A DNA stretch of 64,000 bases from Halictus rubicundus (Eukaryota; Arthropoda; Insecta; Hymenoptera; Halictidae), in the NCBI RefSeq assembly GCF_050948215.1, contig NC_135152.1:10264310-10328309 (forward strand), in the 5' to 3' direction. This document shows, in pieces, positions 24,995 through 37,024 of this stretch (its first letter is position 1; every line of letters begins with the position of its first letter). A model generated the notes under the pieces. The model had not been told where the DNA came from, made no database searches, and worked only from the letters and a program-made list of their open reading frames with translations. Both the position numbers and the translations under genes were made by a program.

Positions 24995-25256
24995 AGGGTT
25001 AATATACAGAACATGCACAAATAAGTCGGAAAAAACGAGTAACAATTTTTCGTCCAACGCCTCGTTTTTGAGATAACCGATTTTGAAAATGCAGCAAATA
25101 CGCATGTTATTAGCCAGGAATCTCCAGGAATAGCCAGGAGTCTCGAAAACCAGGCGTCAAACGAAAAAATGTTATTCTTTTTTTCGACTTAGTTTGATAT
25201 GTAGAATCATCCCCTGCCCGGTTGTGCCACCCATCCGGCCACACCCCGTATAAATT
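24995..25256. mobile_element. ACAGGGTGT-type MITE, probable diverged copy
   Basis: Contains CCAACGCCTCGTTTTTGAGA and a second, inverted trace (AACCAGGCGTCAAACGAAAA), and ends with CACACCCCGTATA, a decayed form of the family terminus. The left boundary is not clear. Confidence 0.4.
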
Positions 25257-28200
25257 AATATTAGAAGACCGTGTTATTGCTGTGGTGAAATACCCTTGCA
25301 CAAGATGCGTTCAGAAAATAAATGAACGATGCACAGCTGTGTAAACCTCATTTAAAGATTGGACAATAAAAAGAGAATGAGAGAGGATGTCAGTGGAACA
25401 TCGATGGTTTAAATGTTTTCAATTTCGTTCTCCGGACCAGGAACGTCAGTCCTTAATCAATTCTGGACCGGGACGGGGATCTTGTCAGGGTCGCAGCTCC
25501 CGTTTCCGATACGCCGAATTTCTTCTCGTCGTACACGCCGTCATGTTTACGTAAGATCACGTAGCTCGGTCTGCCATCGGTTCGGCAAGTTTTCGCTGGG
25601 TTTCCTGTTTACGGGCGCGGAAGCCTCGTTCCGCGTGTTTATTGCCCGGGAAATAAGGGACGAAACTGGGGGCCCTCGAGGGAAGCTCGCGTAAGCGTGA
25701 AAGGCACGAAAATGGAATAAACAGGAGTCGCCGCGCGTCGAAGAAGCAAGATGGCTGGCTCTCGAGCTCCTCTAATACGTGTAGTCTTTACGCGAAAACC
25801 TGGCCCGGAATGCGTGATGACTGTTTCGAAGTAAATTAGTTGTTCCGGATGTCTTCCTCGTTTCTGTTGCCCCGAGGAATTCCCGGCTGGCTCTTGTACA
25901 GGTTCGAACTATGAAGCGAACTATGCCGTAATCGGGGAGAGCTACGTACGGATCGTTCTATTATTCTACCGAAAGAAAGAGAAAACAAAAGGAAGAAAAA
26001 TAATGAAATAATTGACTAGCCGCGCCGACTTGCAAAAATAATTTCAGAATACGTTTCATTAGTTGGTCGTTGTTTGTTCGCGCATAAAGCCGCGTTCGCG
26101 GGCACGTCGCGAAACTTCCTGTGCGCTCCGCGCTCAGGATCCTGTCGCGTGCACAATACTAACGAACCAGCGCATTAGGAGAAACGAACGAACACCGAGC
26201 CGAGTCAAATAGAACGGAATCCTACGGGGTCTTAATTAAATGCAATAAAACGGAAAAGTAAATACGTCAAGTCATTAGCGTCGGAGCCAACGATACCTGT
26301 TCGCGTTACGCGGGAACAAATCCGCCACTCGTTACCACCGGGCCGGGACTTACAGCTTCAATCGGGGCTTTTTCTGCTCGGCATTAGCATTCGCCCATTC
26401 ACTGCGACAACGGATCGCGGCCCTTTGGCCCTCTCCGTTCTTCTCTGTCGGCCGAGAAAATACACCGAATCGCGGTCAAACAGAAGAAGAAACGTGTCGG
26501 AAAGCAGTCCCGCGGGAGGAACGAAACGAAACGAAGGAAAACGGAGGGGGGATTGTTTGGCGCGGATGGATCGCGGCTCGTGAATCCGCGGGATCTGCGC
26601 CCGGAGTCGTCGCGAAAATAGGGAGAACGGTAAATCGTACGGTATCCAGGGCCGACTAACCAGAAAATTTCCATAATACGCAGAAATCCGTGTTGCGCGC
26701 CCCGAAAACGAAACGCTCGAGCCGGTTTAAACGAGATAGAGGGATGCGTGTGCACGTCATTGTCTTGCAACGTTCCTTCCATTTCCTTTATTCATTTTCC
26801 AATTTAATTCTTTATCCGCGACCGCGCACCGGCGGCCCTTTGTCGCCTTTCACCTTTCTCCGGCGCACTAGCACTCGGTCTTTTTTCCTCTTTCTCTTTC
26901 TTTTCTTTTTTTGTTCACATTGCCCGGTGCTTTTGTGTTATGAGTAATTAAAACATTTTGGCCGGACTATGAGGGCGAGAGTTCTTTGAGCTTTAAGCGC
27001 GCCAGAAAATTCATCCCACGCTCCCGGTCCTTCTCTTCTTATTCCACTGTGCGCCGGCCGTTTCTCCCTTTTTCTGCTACGTTTGCTTTCTCTCTTCCTC
27101 CGACCTTCCTCCCCTCTCGTTCGCGCACACACGCGCAACCATTTTATACCATTTTATCCTTATCCGCGCTGCGGGTTCATGAAAGGATCCCACGCACGTT
27201 ATGCAGAAACAAAACTCCGTTGAAATGATAAAGGCAAAGTGTCCGGCGGGGAGTTACCGGTCGTTCCCGCGCTCCTAACCCTGTTTAAATGTCACTATTC
27301 CGTTAAGTAACCGGCCGCCAACCGTTTCGTTTCCATTGTTCCAGCTTGTTTCCCTTCGTTCCTTTCCTCGCGAAATTTTCGCCTCGCCCTTTTCCACCCT
27401 TTTTCGCTATCGTCTTATCCTTTGCCGTTTCGTTTCGTTTCGTTTCGGCCCCTTCAAACTGCACTTTGTCCGCGTGGAAATTCACGGGAAACTCTCTGTC
27501 TACTTGTCCCGGCCGGTCTCCGAAGCGATTTCATTGGATCGCTGGAAATTCCGGACGTCGAAGGCGTCCTTTGAGACGGCGCCCGCACTTAAAGTGTCTC
27601 GATTGCGCGAATGTTTCTATTAGTTCGATGTGTAATTTCGCCGCCGGGCGAAAAGGGGAACGAATTTGTCGGTCGCAGACGATTTCCGCGGTCGAACGAC
27701 GGCGTCTTTAATAGATGAAAGTTTCCAGGAGACGCTCCGCTAGGCGAAAGTGCCGCGAGACTGCCCGGTTATTCCTGTTTTATTGCTCTGCATCGCTTTG
27801 CTCGGTCCCTCTCGCTCAACAAAACACAATCTTCTAATTAGATTGCGGACTCTCGTACTCTCTCGCAGATGCAAACAACTAGAAACACGAGAAAACGGTC
27901 CTGGTAATAATCACTGATCGGTGCTGACACTTTATTTTTCGCCCTGAAGAATCTTCTACCGGCGAGACGAAATTTGATCTTATAAAATGACGTAATACCA
28001 AAACTGAAATATTTCTACGAATATAGATTTTTAACGACTCGCTGGAAACTCAATTTTTATATTTTATTAGAACTCCAAACGTAAAAGAACTAATTTTTTT
28101 AGAAAATCTAAAAAGAGATCTGTTAAAATGGAAGTTTTTAGGCAAACATAAAGGAAGTAGATTATAATAATCCAATAAAAATGTACGAAACATCTACATG

Positions 28201-29546
28201 CAAAAGTTCTAGAAAATTTGAATAATAAATTATTTTCTTATTGGTGTTTTTCCAACATGATTCGATAAAATGGAAATTTTTAAATCAGCAATTTCGTTAA
28301 AGAAATTTAGGAGAGAAATTTTCAGGCTTTATTAAACCATCGAATGAAATAAAAAGATTGACTCTATTCGAATTGTACATATTACAGCAATTTCAGTTAT
28401 GCGGTATTTTCCGTGCAGTTTTTTAATAGATCCACTCGCAATCTGTCAATTTGTATTTGAACAGATTGAATTTTAATCGATTCGTTTGCCTCCATGTGAA
28501 AAGATTCGATTTGAACAAAATACGGGATGATCGATTAAAAATCTAGCTGTAAACGACCGATGAACGGTGTTAATAGATTTTTATTGGGCGCAGTTTCAAC
28601 ACCAGTGCTTGCTACCTTGCCACGAAAAAGAAGCAAAGGAAATTATTAGCTGTAGCTTCGTGTGTACATAGAAATATTGGATTACTTCATGAAAGCAAAA
28701 TTTAACGATCGCCGCGATGAAAGCTGCGGGAAAATAAAACAAAGGAAACGCGAAAACAGAGCAGACCTAGAACTTTTTTTGCGCTTCCGTGCCCTTTGTT
28801 TCGCGGCGAGCGCAGACGAAAAAATAATCATCGCTCTCCAAACCGCAAAAAACTTTAACAACCGAATTGCTTCGCGTACACAGTTTTCTGCAAATTACAC
28901 GTGGAAATGATCACAGTTTTTAACCACTCGCTTACAAATATATCTTTCGTCTCTAAACAGCTATTTTTTCCAATAGAAGCTTCACCAAAGTGTAATAAAA
29001 TATAATAAATTCACGATTTTTGTTCAATTAACAGGAAATATTGAACGAAATTGTTTGACCTTTTTTTTCCTGCTGAAACCGTTGTTCGTTCCAACCTCGG
29101 TGCACGTCTGCAAATTGAAATATTCGTAGAAACATTTCACTGGCCCAATTTGAAAACGGAACATTTTCTGGCCTGAAAACGGAAAAGCTTCATTTCCACA
29201 GACAGAGTATTTCTGCTTTGAAAAGATTAAAGTTGCATCATTTGGTCAAGCAGGGATCCCACTTCCATTGTGTGCGCGGCTTTTAAATGTTTTGGAACGC
29301 ACAGAAAATACGTTTCGCTTAAGAATAGACTTTGTCCGCTCGAGTAATTATAAATTGTTTCTTTACGCCCGCTTAATTACCACGCGCGATGCTACTGAAA
29401 CAAAAATATTGTTGGAAAATTCCGCGTGTTTCACCGCAGTTCGGCTTCAACAGCGTGGATCACGAAAGCAGACCATTTTTCTTTCGTTTCTTGCTCTATA
29501 ATAAAGGTTACAGAATGCGGCGCGTTCACAACTTTAACAAACCACA
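25257..29546. other. Non-coding DNA
   Basis: CpG-rich up to about 27.8 kb, then AT-rich. TTTCGTTTCGTTTCG tandem pentamers occur near 27430. Nothing coding is supported on either strand. Confidence 0.3.
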
Positions 29547-29873
29547 TACACGGTGTCTCAGGACGAATGACGCAATCATACACGGGGTGGTTTTATTTGC
29601 AAAAATGAGCAAAAAAACGAATAACGCTCTTTCAGTTGACGGTTCGTTTATCGAGGAAATTCCGTTTGAACGTTCAACGGTATCGCGTGCCATAGCGTTC
29701 ACGAGAAGTAGAATTGGTTGGTCATGATCAGACGCGTCAGCCGATTCCTATTCAACGGCACGCGCAACCGCGGAATCTCAATTTCCTCAAAAACGAGGCG
29801 TCGATGGAAAAAATGTTTGTAAATAAAATCACCTCGTGCCCGCTTGTACTAACCGTCCTGAGACACCCTGTAT
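29547..29873. mobile_element. ACAGGGTGT-type MITE, copy 2, about 327 bp
   Basis: Left end TACACGGTGTCTCAGGACG, right end CGTCCTGAGACACCCTGTATA: inverted over 19 bp with one mismatch. The interior shares GGTCATGATCAGACGCGTCA with copy 1 and has AAAACGAGGCGTCGATGG. Confidence 0.75.
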
Positions 29874-30053
29874 ATACTGGCGATCAAGAATGAAACTTTA
29901 CAACGATTTTAAGTTACGATAAAAATACGATGAAAACGAAGACTCCTTAAACAACTTCCGCTGCAGAAGCCTATCTACTCGCATCACAGAATTTTTACAA
30001 ATTGGTAAACCAGAAGGAAGCTATACTGCCAGCACTCATTTTGTGAAATTTAG

Positions 30054-30076
30054 CTCTCTCTCTCTCTCTCTCTCTC
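30054..30076. repeat. (CT)n microsatellite
   Basis: Uninterrupted CT dinucleotide run. Confidence 0.9.
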
Positions 30077-30667
30077 ACCAAAGAGAACAAAGAGAACAAA
30101 GTTTTATAAACGTAATTATAGCAAACAAAGAAACTGAAATGTGGAATGAACACCACGGGCTGTCAGAATGATTAAAAATCTCATTTTTTAACATTTTATG
30201 GCACGACTCCTTCCTGCAGCGGCCCGTCAATTCGTGAGACAATCAATGAAACTGAGCATAAAAGTGGAGATCGGCGATACGGTTACATTCTCCCGCGCAA
30301 TCAACGAGGAAAAGAAACAATTACCCCGCGGGTTTCATTCGTCCCGCGACTGTGCGAGCTTAAAGTGCAGCACGCCGCGCGCAAACGGGGTAGTTTTCAG
30401 CTGATTTACGCGGCTCGTCACGTACCGCGGGGAACGAGGATGAAACGTGCCTGTCAGAACTAATTAAAGATTCAGCCGATTCCGCGAGCGAGCTGCTTTA
30501 ATTCTTGCCGGTTCCTCGGTATCCCCGTACGAGCGGCGCGGCGACGATATACGGGGCTGGGTCGGTCGGCGCGGCGGCTGCAACGGGGCATCATCTTCGC
30601 GGGGGAACAACAGAAACACCGGTTGATTAATAGCGGTGCACGCTAGACCCGGCACCCTGTGTCTCTC

Positions 30668-30690
30668 CTCTCTCTCTCTCTCTCTCTCTC
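30668..30690. repeat. (CT)n microsatellite
   Basis: CT dinucleotide run in CpG-rich DNA. Confidence 0.9.
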
Positions 30691-31692
30691 CCGCGCCGTT
30701 TCCCTCCGCACCAGGAAGGCACTCCATTCTTCCTGTCCTCCGCCGTTTCCCCGTGCGCTTCTTTGCTCCTTCCTTCCTCACTTTTGCTCCTCGAGACCCG
30801 TGCGATGGCTATTTATCATTCGCGCGTTTCCGTGCCTTATCAATTTCACCGACTCTAACGACTGTGTGCCGGCCGGCCAGCGCGGCGCGGCGCGGCGCGG
30901 CCTTCTTAATTTTTTAACCCGCCCATGCTCCCGCATGTGAAACAAATGGTCCGTGTCTGACACTTCGCGGATACCGGCACTGCATCTTCGGCCGCGGTCG
31001 TACTTCTTGCGCGGCGCCTGTCCCGCTGGTTTTCGTGCCCGCGGGAGACCCGTTACGATGGATCGTCCGCGGGAATAAGGAAACAATTCCGAACCTGTTC
31101 TGACAGCCGACGCGTTAACAACGTTATCGCGTTGCCGACCGGAAATCCCGGCGCGGTGGCGAACCGTTACGCTCGAACCCACTCGGAATCGACCCTGTCG
31201 AGCAATTAATCCTTCCGCGGCGGACGCGTTCGACGATCCCGTGGCAGCCACGACTGCATACCGTCGAGGCCTTACGTGTCAATCTTCCTTTACACGGTTC
31301 TGCACCTACCTATCGTAGTGCACACCTAAACGCCCACTTTTCTGCCCGCTTAAGTGTCCGTCGCTATCGCCCCTAATTCCGGAAACAAACGGGACCTCGG
31401 GCTGAGCTTCCAGCGGCTCCACAGTGATTGCGATCACTCTTGGCGCTGGATGGACAAAATTACTTTTTCACGGTTTCGAGCTTATTTTGATCATGTTAAC
31501 GCTATACACGCATAATCAGAATTCTTTTTTTTTTTTTTGGCAACGGTAGGACTCGTTCGTATCATTTCGCGACACCAACGTAGTGTCACCGAACGGCATA
31601 GTGTTAACAACAAATAGAGATATTTTAAATCTGCTTTCCTGAAGTATTACAGTTGATATATTCTCAGTGTACAAAAAGAAAGACGGTATATT

Positions 31693-31924
31693 TTAACACT
31701 AGGTTTACGGAGCACTGAAAGTTTACGGAGTACTATTTTACATTGCTTTATAAAAATGACAAGAATGAGCCACCCAAATTTTTAGCCATTTTTTTTAATG
31801 GCATATACCCGAAGAAATAAATTTGTTGAATAATTCCTCGTGGATGTGTCTTCAGGACCTTAATAATTGTAAGTTAAAAATATTAGTACCGTCATTTTGA
31901 CGGGTCCCGCAAACCTAGTGTTAA
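31693..31924. mobile_element. TTAA-bounded MITE, 232 bp (TTAACACTAGGTTTACGG termini)
   Basis: The left end is TTAACACTAGGTTTACGG, and the right end reversed is TTAACACTAGGTTTGCGG, with one mismatch in 18. TTAA sits at both borders. The interior is AT-rich with no coding capacity. A similar start, TTAACACTGAACCTACC, occurs at 16879, sharing the TTAA that ends the 16.4-kb element. Confidence 0.75.
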
Positions 31925-32163
31925 AAAGTCGCGTTGAAACTCGTTCTTTTACCCGATATTTTGCGCGCAGGGTACCTTCGACTGTTGGCGCGTATACAGT
32001 GAACATGTCAGTTGTCCGCGTACAGTGTGCGTCAAAGTGTTCCCAAATGTGTTTCGACAGGCGTCATTCGAGTTATCGCGTTTCATTCGCTTTTCAACTG
32101 CAAAATGCTTCTTTATATCATCGCTTATTTCAGTTGAAATTGTACATTATTCTTTTTATTATT

Positions 32164-32190
32164 TGATCACTAGACTGTAACTATGCGCAT
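32164..32190. mobile_element. MITE family B terminal fragment
   Basis: TGATCACTAGACTGTAACTA followed by TGCGCATTT matches one family terminus. I see no partner terminus downstream, so it is probably a solo end or a decayed copy. A weaker match occurs near 14930-14955 (GTAGATTGCGGATCATTGTG). Confidence 0.45.
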
Positions 32191-33023
32191 TTCCACTTTC
32201 ATTAGTTTACACAATCTGTAAGACACTTCGACGATACTCGTTGCGCACGTATATTTTTCTTTTTAAGAAGGGTCGATAGATTCAAATTATCGCATGTATT
32301 GATTCTAGATTGTTTACAGTCTCGGCTTATCCACCTACATGAATTTGTTTCGTACTATTTGTTTTTATCGAGCTATGAATCTCACATGCACTTTCAAACT
32401 CGTCTACGCGTTTGCACTGTATCAGTTTCGAATTGAACCGCGCGGCACTCGGTGCTACCGATAATTGCTTGGCCAAACGTTCGAGGAATGTTGTTCGTTT
32501 ATTTTTTATCGAGTGTTGCGATCGGTACCGAAGAGTGTATAGTCCAAATAACTGAACGCGTTGGGAATACATTGTGCTTTTTCTTGTTAAAATCAGCTGT
32601 ATCTATTCGATGTCGACAGCGTTATCACATTTATTAATGCAGCAATTTCATGTTTTAGAATGCCAGAGAAATCGGAATGCACGCTTTCGTTAGTTATTTG
32701 TTGTATATTCACAGTGGAAAGTGTAGAAATTGCACGACAGTCGAGAAAGCAAAAATATACTTCATTTTACCTGAAAGCGGCCTGACAATGAAACCATCGT
32801 GAGAAAATAATGCGTCTACATCGCTGCATCTGTCATGCGCATGCAACTGCTGTCTATTGGCTCAGGAAAACGTTCAATCGAACGATCTATCAATGGAATC
32901 TACAAATCTACACTGTTTCCAAAGATAGACACACAACTACGAGACTCTAATAAAAAAAAATAAAAACAGCGACACCTGCTTTCCTTACTTTTTCGTGCTT
33001 ATTTAAAGTGAAAATACTTTCTA

Positions 33024-33255
33024 TCGGGTGTACAAATTAATTCGTAGCCTCTGTTTCGCGAATTCGTTGATTATTTACCGCCAATTGAGGTATAACATAT
33101 TCTACAGTCGAAAATAGTTTTCATCACATTTTTTACATTCACTCCATCTTATAAAGAATTAATAAATCTCTAATGCGAAGGACGAAAGGTTTGGATTTAA
33201 AGCGAAGCTACGAATGATTATGTTCTGAGGGCCACGAATTAATTTGTACACCTAA
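33024..33255. mobile_element. mariner-type MITE, 232 bp
   Basis: The left end is TCGGGTGTACAAATTAATTC and the reversed right end is TTAGGTGTACAAATTAATTC; both continue with GT(A/G)GC. TA flanks both ends (33022-33023 and 33256-33257). These termini are of the mariner kind but differ from those of the 18.8-kb mariner, so another transposase mobilised it. Confidence 0.8.
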
Positions 33256-34139
33256 TATTCGACCACTTTAATTTGCACATTTACAAACCGTCATCAAAAT
33301 TATTTAGCAATGTTATTAAATGTAATTTCGTTCGCTCAGACGCGAAATATTTCATCTCAGCGTCCGTTTGAAGGATGTTCACACCACAAACGGCCATGCC
33401 AATTACATTACGGTATCTCGCAGATGGCGAACTGATTTTAATCTGACTTTTCGACACGAGATGGAATATTAGTCGGGAAGCTCGTGTATTTTCGGCGAAA
33501 TACCGTAGGGAAGTCCCTTATCCCCGGTAGCCGATTGTCCTTCGTCCCTGGAATATTAACCGGACCCGACGTTAACCACGAATTTTGTAGGTCGTTATTT
33601 ATACGCGGTGACCGAAAGAATCCGGAGTCAATCGGTCACCTGACGATTCCAGGATCGCGGCAGGGACGCGTGATCCGCATACCGGAGACGGAAATTTTGC
33701 CCAGAAATTGGAATTCCAGAAAGTACGTCCTACTCTGATACCTTGGCAAGAACCGACACCGGCGACGGTTAGCGGCGTTGTGAGCGTTGCCGTTATTCAT
33801 GGAAAGTCTAACCGTACACTCTGTCTCCGAAACTTCCACAAACGTACCACGTATGCAAAATTATTGTTGCTGTTCCATCGCGATTCAATCCGTTCCCCTT
33901 GAATTTCTTACATTTTACATCATGCTTCTGACCAGGTTACCATTTTTCATTTTCGATTGGCAAACACTCTGTTGGCACCTCGATGCGCTTAATAACATAT
34001 AAAAACGCCACTAAAAAAGACAAAGTAATGAAACGAAAAAAAAAAAATGGAAGGAGAGGGACGAGTTACTTATGGAGCGTGGTGCATGTGTATGCTCACG
34101 TGCATTAGAGTGATCGATGATACTCGAGGACGGCCGTGC

Positions 34140-34176
34140 GGCCGGGTCGGGTCGGGTCGGGCCGGGCCGGGCCGGC
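34140..34176. repeat. GGGTC/GGGCC pentamer tandem
   Basis: GGGTC units grade into GGGCC units, leaving six evenly spaced G-triplets on the plus strand. This is a sequence with G-quadruplex potential. Confidence 0.8.
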
Positions 34177-36968
34177 TGGTTAGTCAAGTAGATGCATCAG
34201 CTGCAATTGCGCCCCGCTGTTCGGATTTCAATGAACGTTCGAGTCCAAATTGTATAGAAATAGACGGTGGTTAGCAGCCGCTCGTTTACGTTATATCGCG
34301 ACCCGTGCATTGTGCCGTCGACTCTCGTGCTCGCCCTCGCATGAAGGATTAAAAAGCACAAGCCCCGCGATCGGAGCGGACGCGCGCAGGCTAGGTGAAG
34401 GTTCCGGTAGGTGAGCTATATTCCCCGATTCATGTTCGAAATTTATAACTCCGGTAATACGGTGTGCAGGAGGCACCGCGTGGTCGACGGTACACGGAGT
34501 CGTAATGGGACGCATCTATTTTCATTGCGTTGCATTCATCTCGGGCTCGCCTTACTTTCTGCCTCGGAATTTATAATGGTTCCTGAAAATATTGGACAAG
34601 CGGTGGCGGCATGGCAGCGCAACCGCTCGCTGAATTTATTTCGAACTCCTCCCAAAAACGAAGTTCCGTAAATAGCCGACGCGGCGCGTACACGCGATTC
34701 TCGTCGCATTTAATTTCTTTTTAACGGTGAATTTGATCATTACGTCGCTTCATTATCGCGCCGAGGCACGCGTCCTTTTCTCCCTCCAATGTTCGTTTAT
34801 CTCTCTAAAATGATTCGAGCCTGGGCCAGATTCGTTACTCGCAATCCCGTAATTCGATCGCAGCCGGGCCCGTTCGCCCGTGTTTCAATTCGTCCGGGCG
34901 CAAAACCGTGCAATTCGAGAACAACGTTCATCCCCGGTTATTTATTTTGATATTTGTTTTTTTTTTTTAATCCTGCCACCGGATATTCTGCGTTGTCGAC
35001 TCAGCCGCATCGTCGACGTCGGAGACGCGGGGGTGGTTTACACGTCCAGCTAACGAATAAAACAACAGGACGCGGGTGCAGCTTGCGGTACTCGATTGTT
35101 GTAACGGTTACTGCGTACTATGCAGTCGTACATCCAATATCTGTGAAGTAACAAAAATATAGGCTGTTATTCCGAACCGAAATACTTCACCCGCGAGTGG
35201 AAGGTGTGGATCGAGGATTATGGACGTGAAACCTGTGCTCCCACGTATAGTTTTCGTTTCTCGAACATTTCATCTGATCGCCGCGCCGAGTTCGCGAAAT
35301 TTTGGTATTGGTGTTTCGCAAACAAGGTTGCCGAACGATAGTGAAACCTGGATGAACTTATCGATGATGCAGAACTTTACGTGATTTCTCTATATACGTC
35401 GCCAAGGCCTGGACAATAAACGTCGCGGAATTATCCCCACTACCGCGAGGTATACCCCGCGAGGGGGAAGCTCAAGAGGCCTCGGACGCCGAAAACTGTA
35501 AACATAACTCGGGTATGTCTCCTACACGATACACGACGCTGGCGAGACCCGTGTTGTTGATATACATCGAGAATTCACTGTATGTGTAGACAAATGTTTA
35601 TTTTGATATTTCGTAGGTCCTGTTTAAACTAAAACTCGTGTTCTCATCGACACTTTTAATGTTAGAATATCGGTCCACGCGTTGAAAGACACCGAGTTTG
35701 CAAATCACGAACGGGGCGTCCGCATGTCGCGAACTCGTTGACAGTCCGCGGACGTCAATTTCTTGAATGGACACGAAGACAGTGAGCAGAGCATCCATCC
35801 GCGGACAATTGATTCTCACCTGTAATGTCGCCGTCTGTCACGGCAGGTTATCCGGCGCGAATTCGCCGCATAAATATTACTGGCCCGCGACAAATAGATA
35901 TGTGGGCCACGAGCCCGTCATCAGTCAGGGGAAGGCACGTCATTAATAGAACGGGACGCGCTTGCGCCGCGAACACGGCTGGGTAATTAATATTAACGGC
36001 ACAGGCATCGGTGTAATTACAATTAAATAACGTCGCCGTAATTAACACTATTGTATCGCGGTGCGTGTTTCCGTGTCACAGTACACGAGTTTCGTAGTCG
36101 CGGCCCGCTCGTCGCGATGATAAAAAAGGGCTTCGACACCCGTTCTGCACAGTATAATGCAATTAGCAAAATAAAGAAATTATTGTACAATGAACTGTAA
36201 TTTATCTGAATTTTCATTGATGAATTACCTTCTGCGATGAATGAAACATACAAAAAGAATGCTGAACCACTTTGTCGAGCAACAATTAAAGCAAATATAT
36301 TATGCGAAATCAATTAAAATGGATTTTCGAGCTTTCAGGAATTTTTTCCGTGAAACTGGTTGAAGCGGGTGTTTGGGTTTTTATAAAAATATTGGAAAAT
36401 AGTCCGTGCGGATTAAGGACGTTAATAAAAATTACTCAAGTGGTGTTATTTCTATATCGTTCGATGGGTTCAAATAGCCGCTAAGAGCACCGTTAATTTT
36501 TTGCTAAAAAATAGGAGAGAATAGTTAGGGAGCAAGATATAGCTCTTTGCGGTTTTATCGAGTAAATTCTGCTGTTTTTTTTTCCTTTTTTTTTTTGGTG
36601 TATAGGAAATGGGGGACGGTATAGAGAAATCGTATTAGAAGAGGAGGGATTACGCGAGCAAATAGGCACCTTCGTTTTTCTGTTTTATTTTCCCCGATAA
36701 AGCTACGGCTGTGTAGAGCACGGTTGTGTAACGTGTTTGCATCCCGTAAAAGGAGAAAAAGTTCGAGACGTTGCGACAGAAGGACGAAATCGTTCCTAAA
36801 AAATTGTACGAAAGTTCCTCCCGGCATGGCGTGAGTTTTCAACTGTTGGAGGCACTCGTGAATATACGCAATTTGAAAATGCAGAAGTTTTCAGCGGCGG
36901 TGCTCGAATGCGCCGCTCGAAAACTGTAAGCACTTCGTCCTGTAAAAGCGTAAAAGCACCCAAGCTTT

Positions 36969-36972
<4 letters not shown>

Positions 36973-37023
<51 letters not shown>
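36973..37023. repeat. (CT)n microsatellite, longest in the window
   Basis: About 50 bp of CT with one TT interruption. Confidence 0.9.

Positions 37024-37024
<1 letters not shown>

Larger units (their letters stand above)
29874..31692. other. Non-coding DNA with microsatellites
   Basis: (CT)n at 30054-30076 and 30668-30690, a short GCGCG tandem near 30880-30900 and a T-run at about 31526. CpG-rich between 30.2 and 31.3 kb. No gene seen. Confidence 0.3.
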
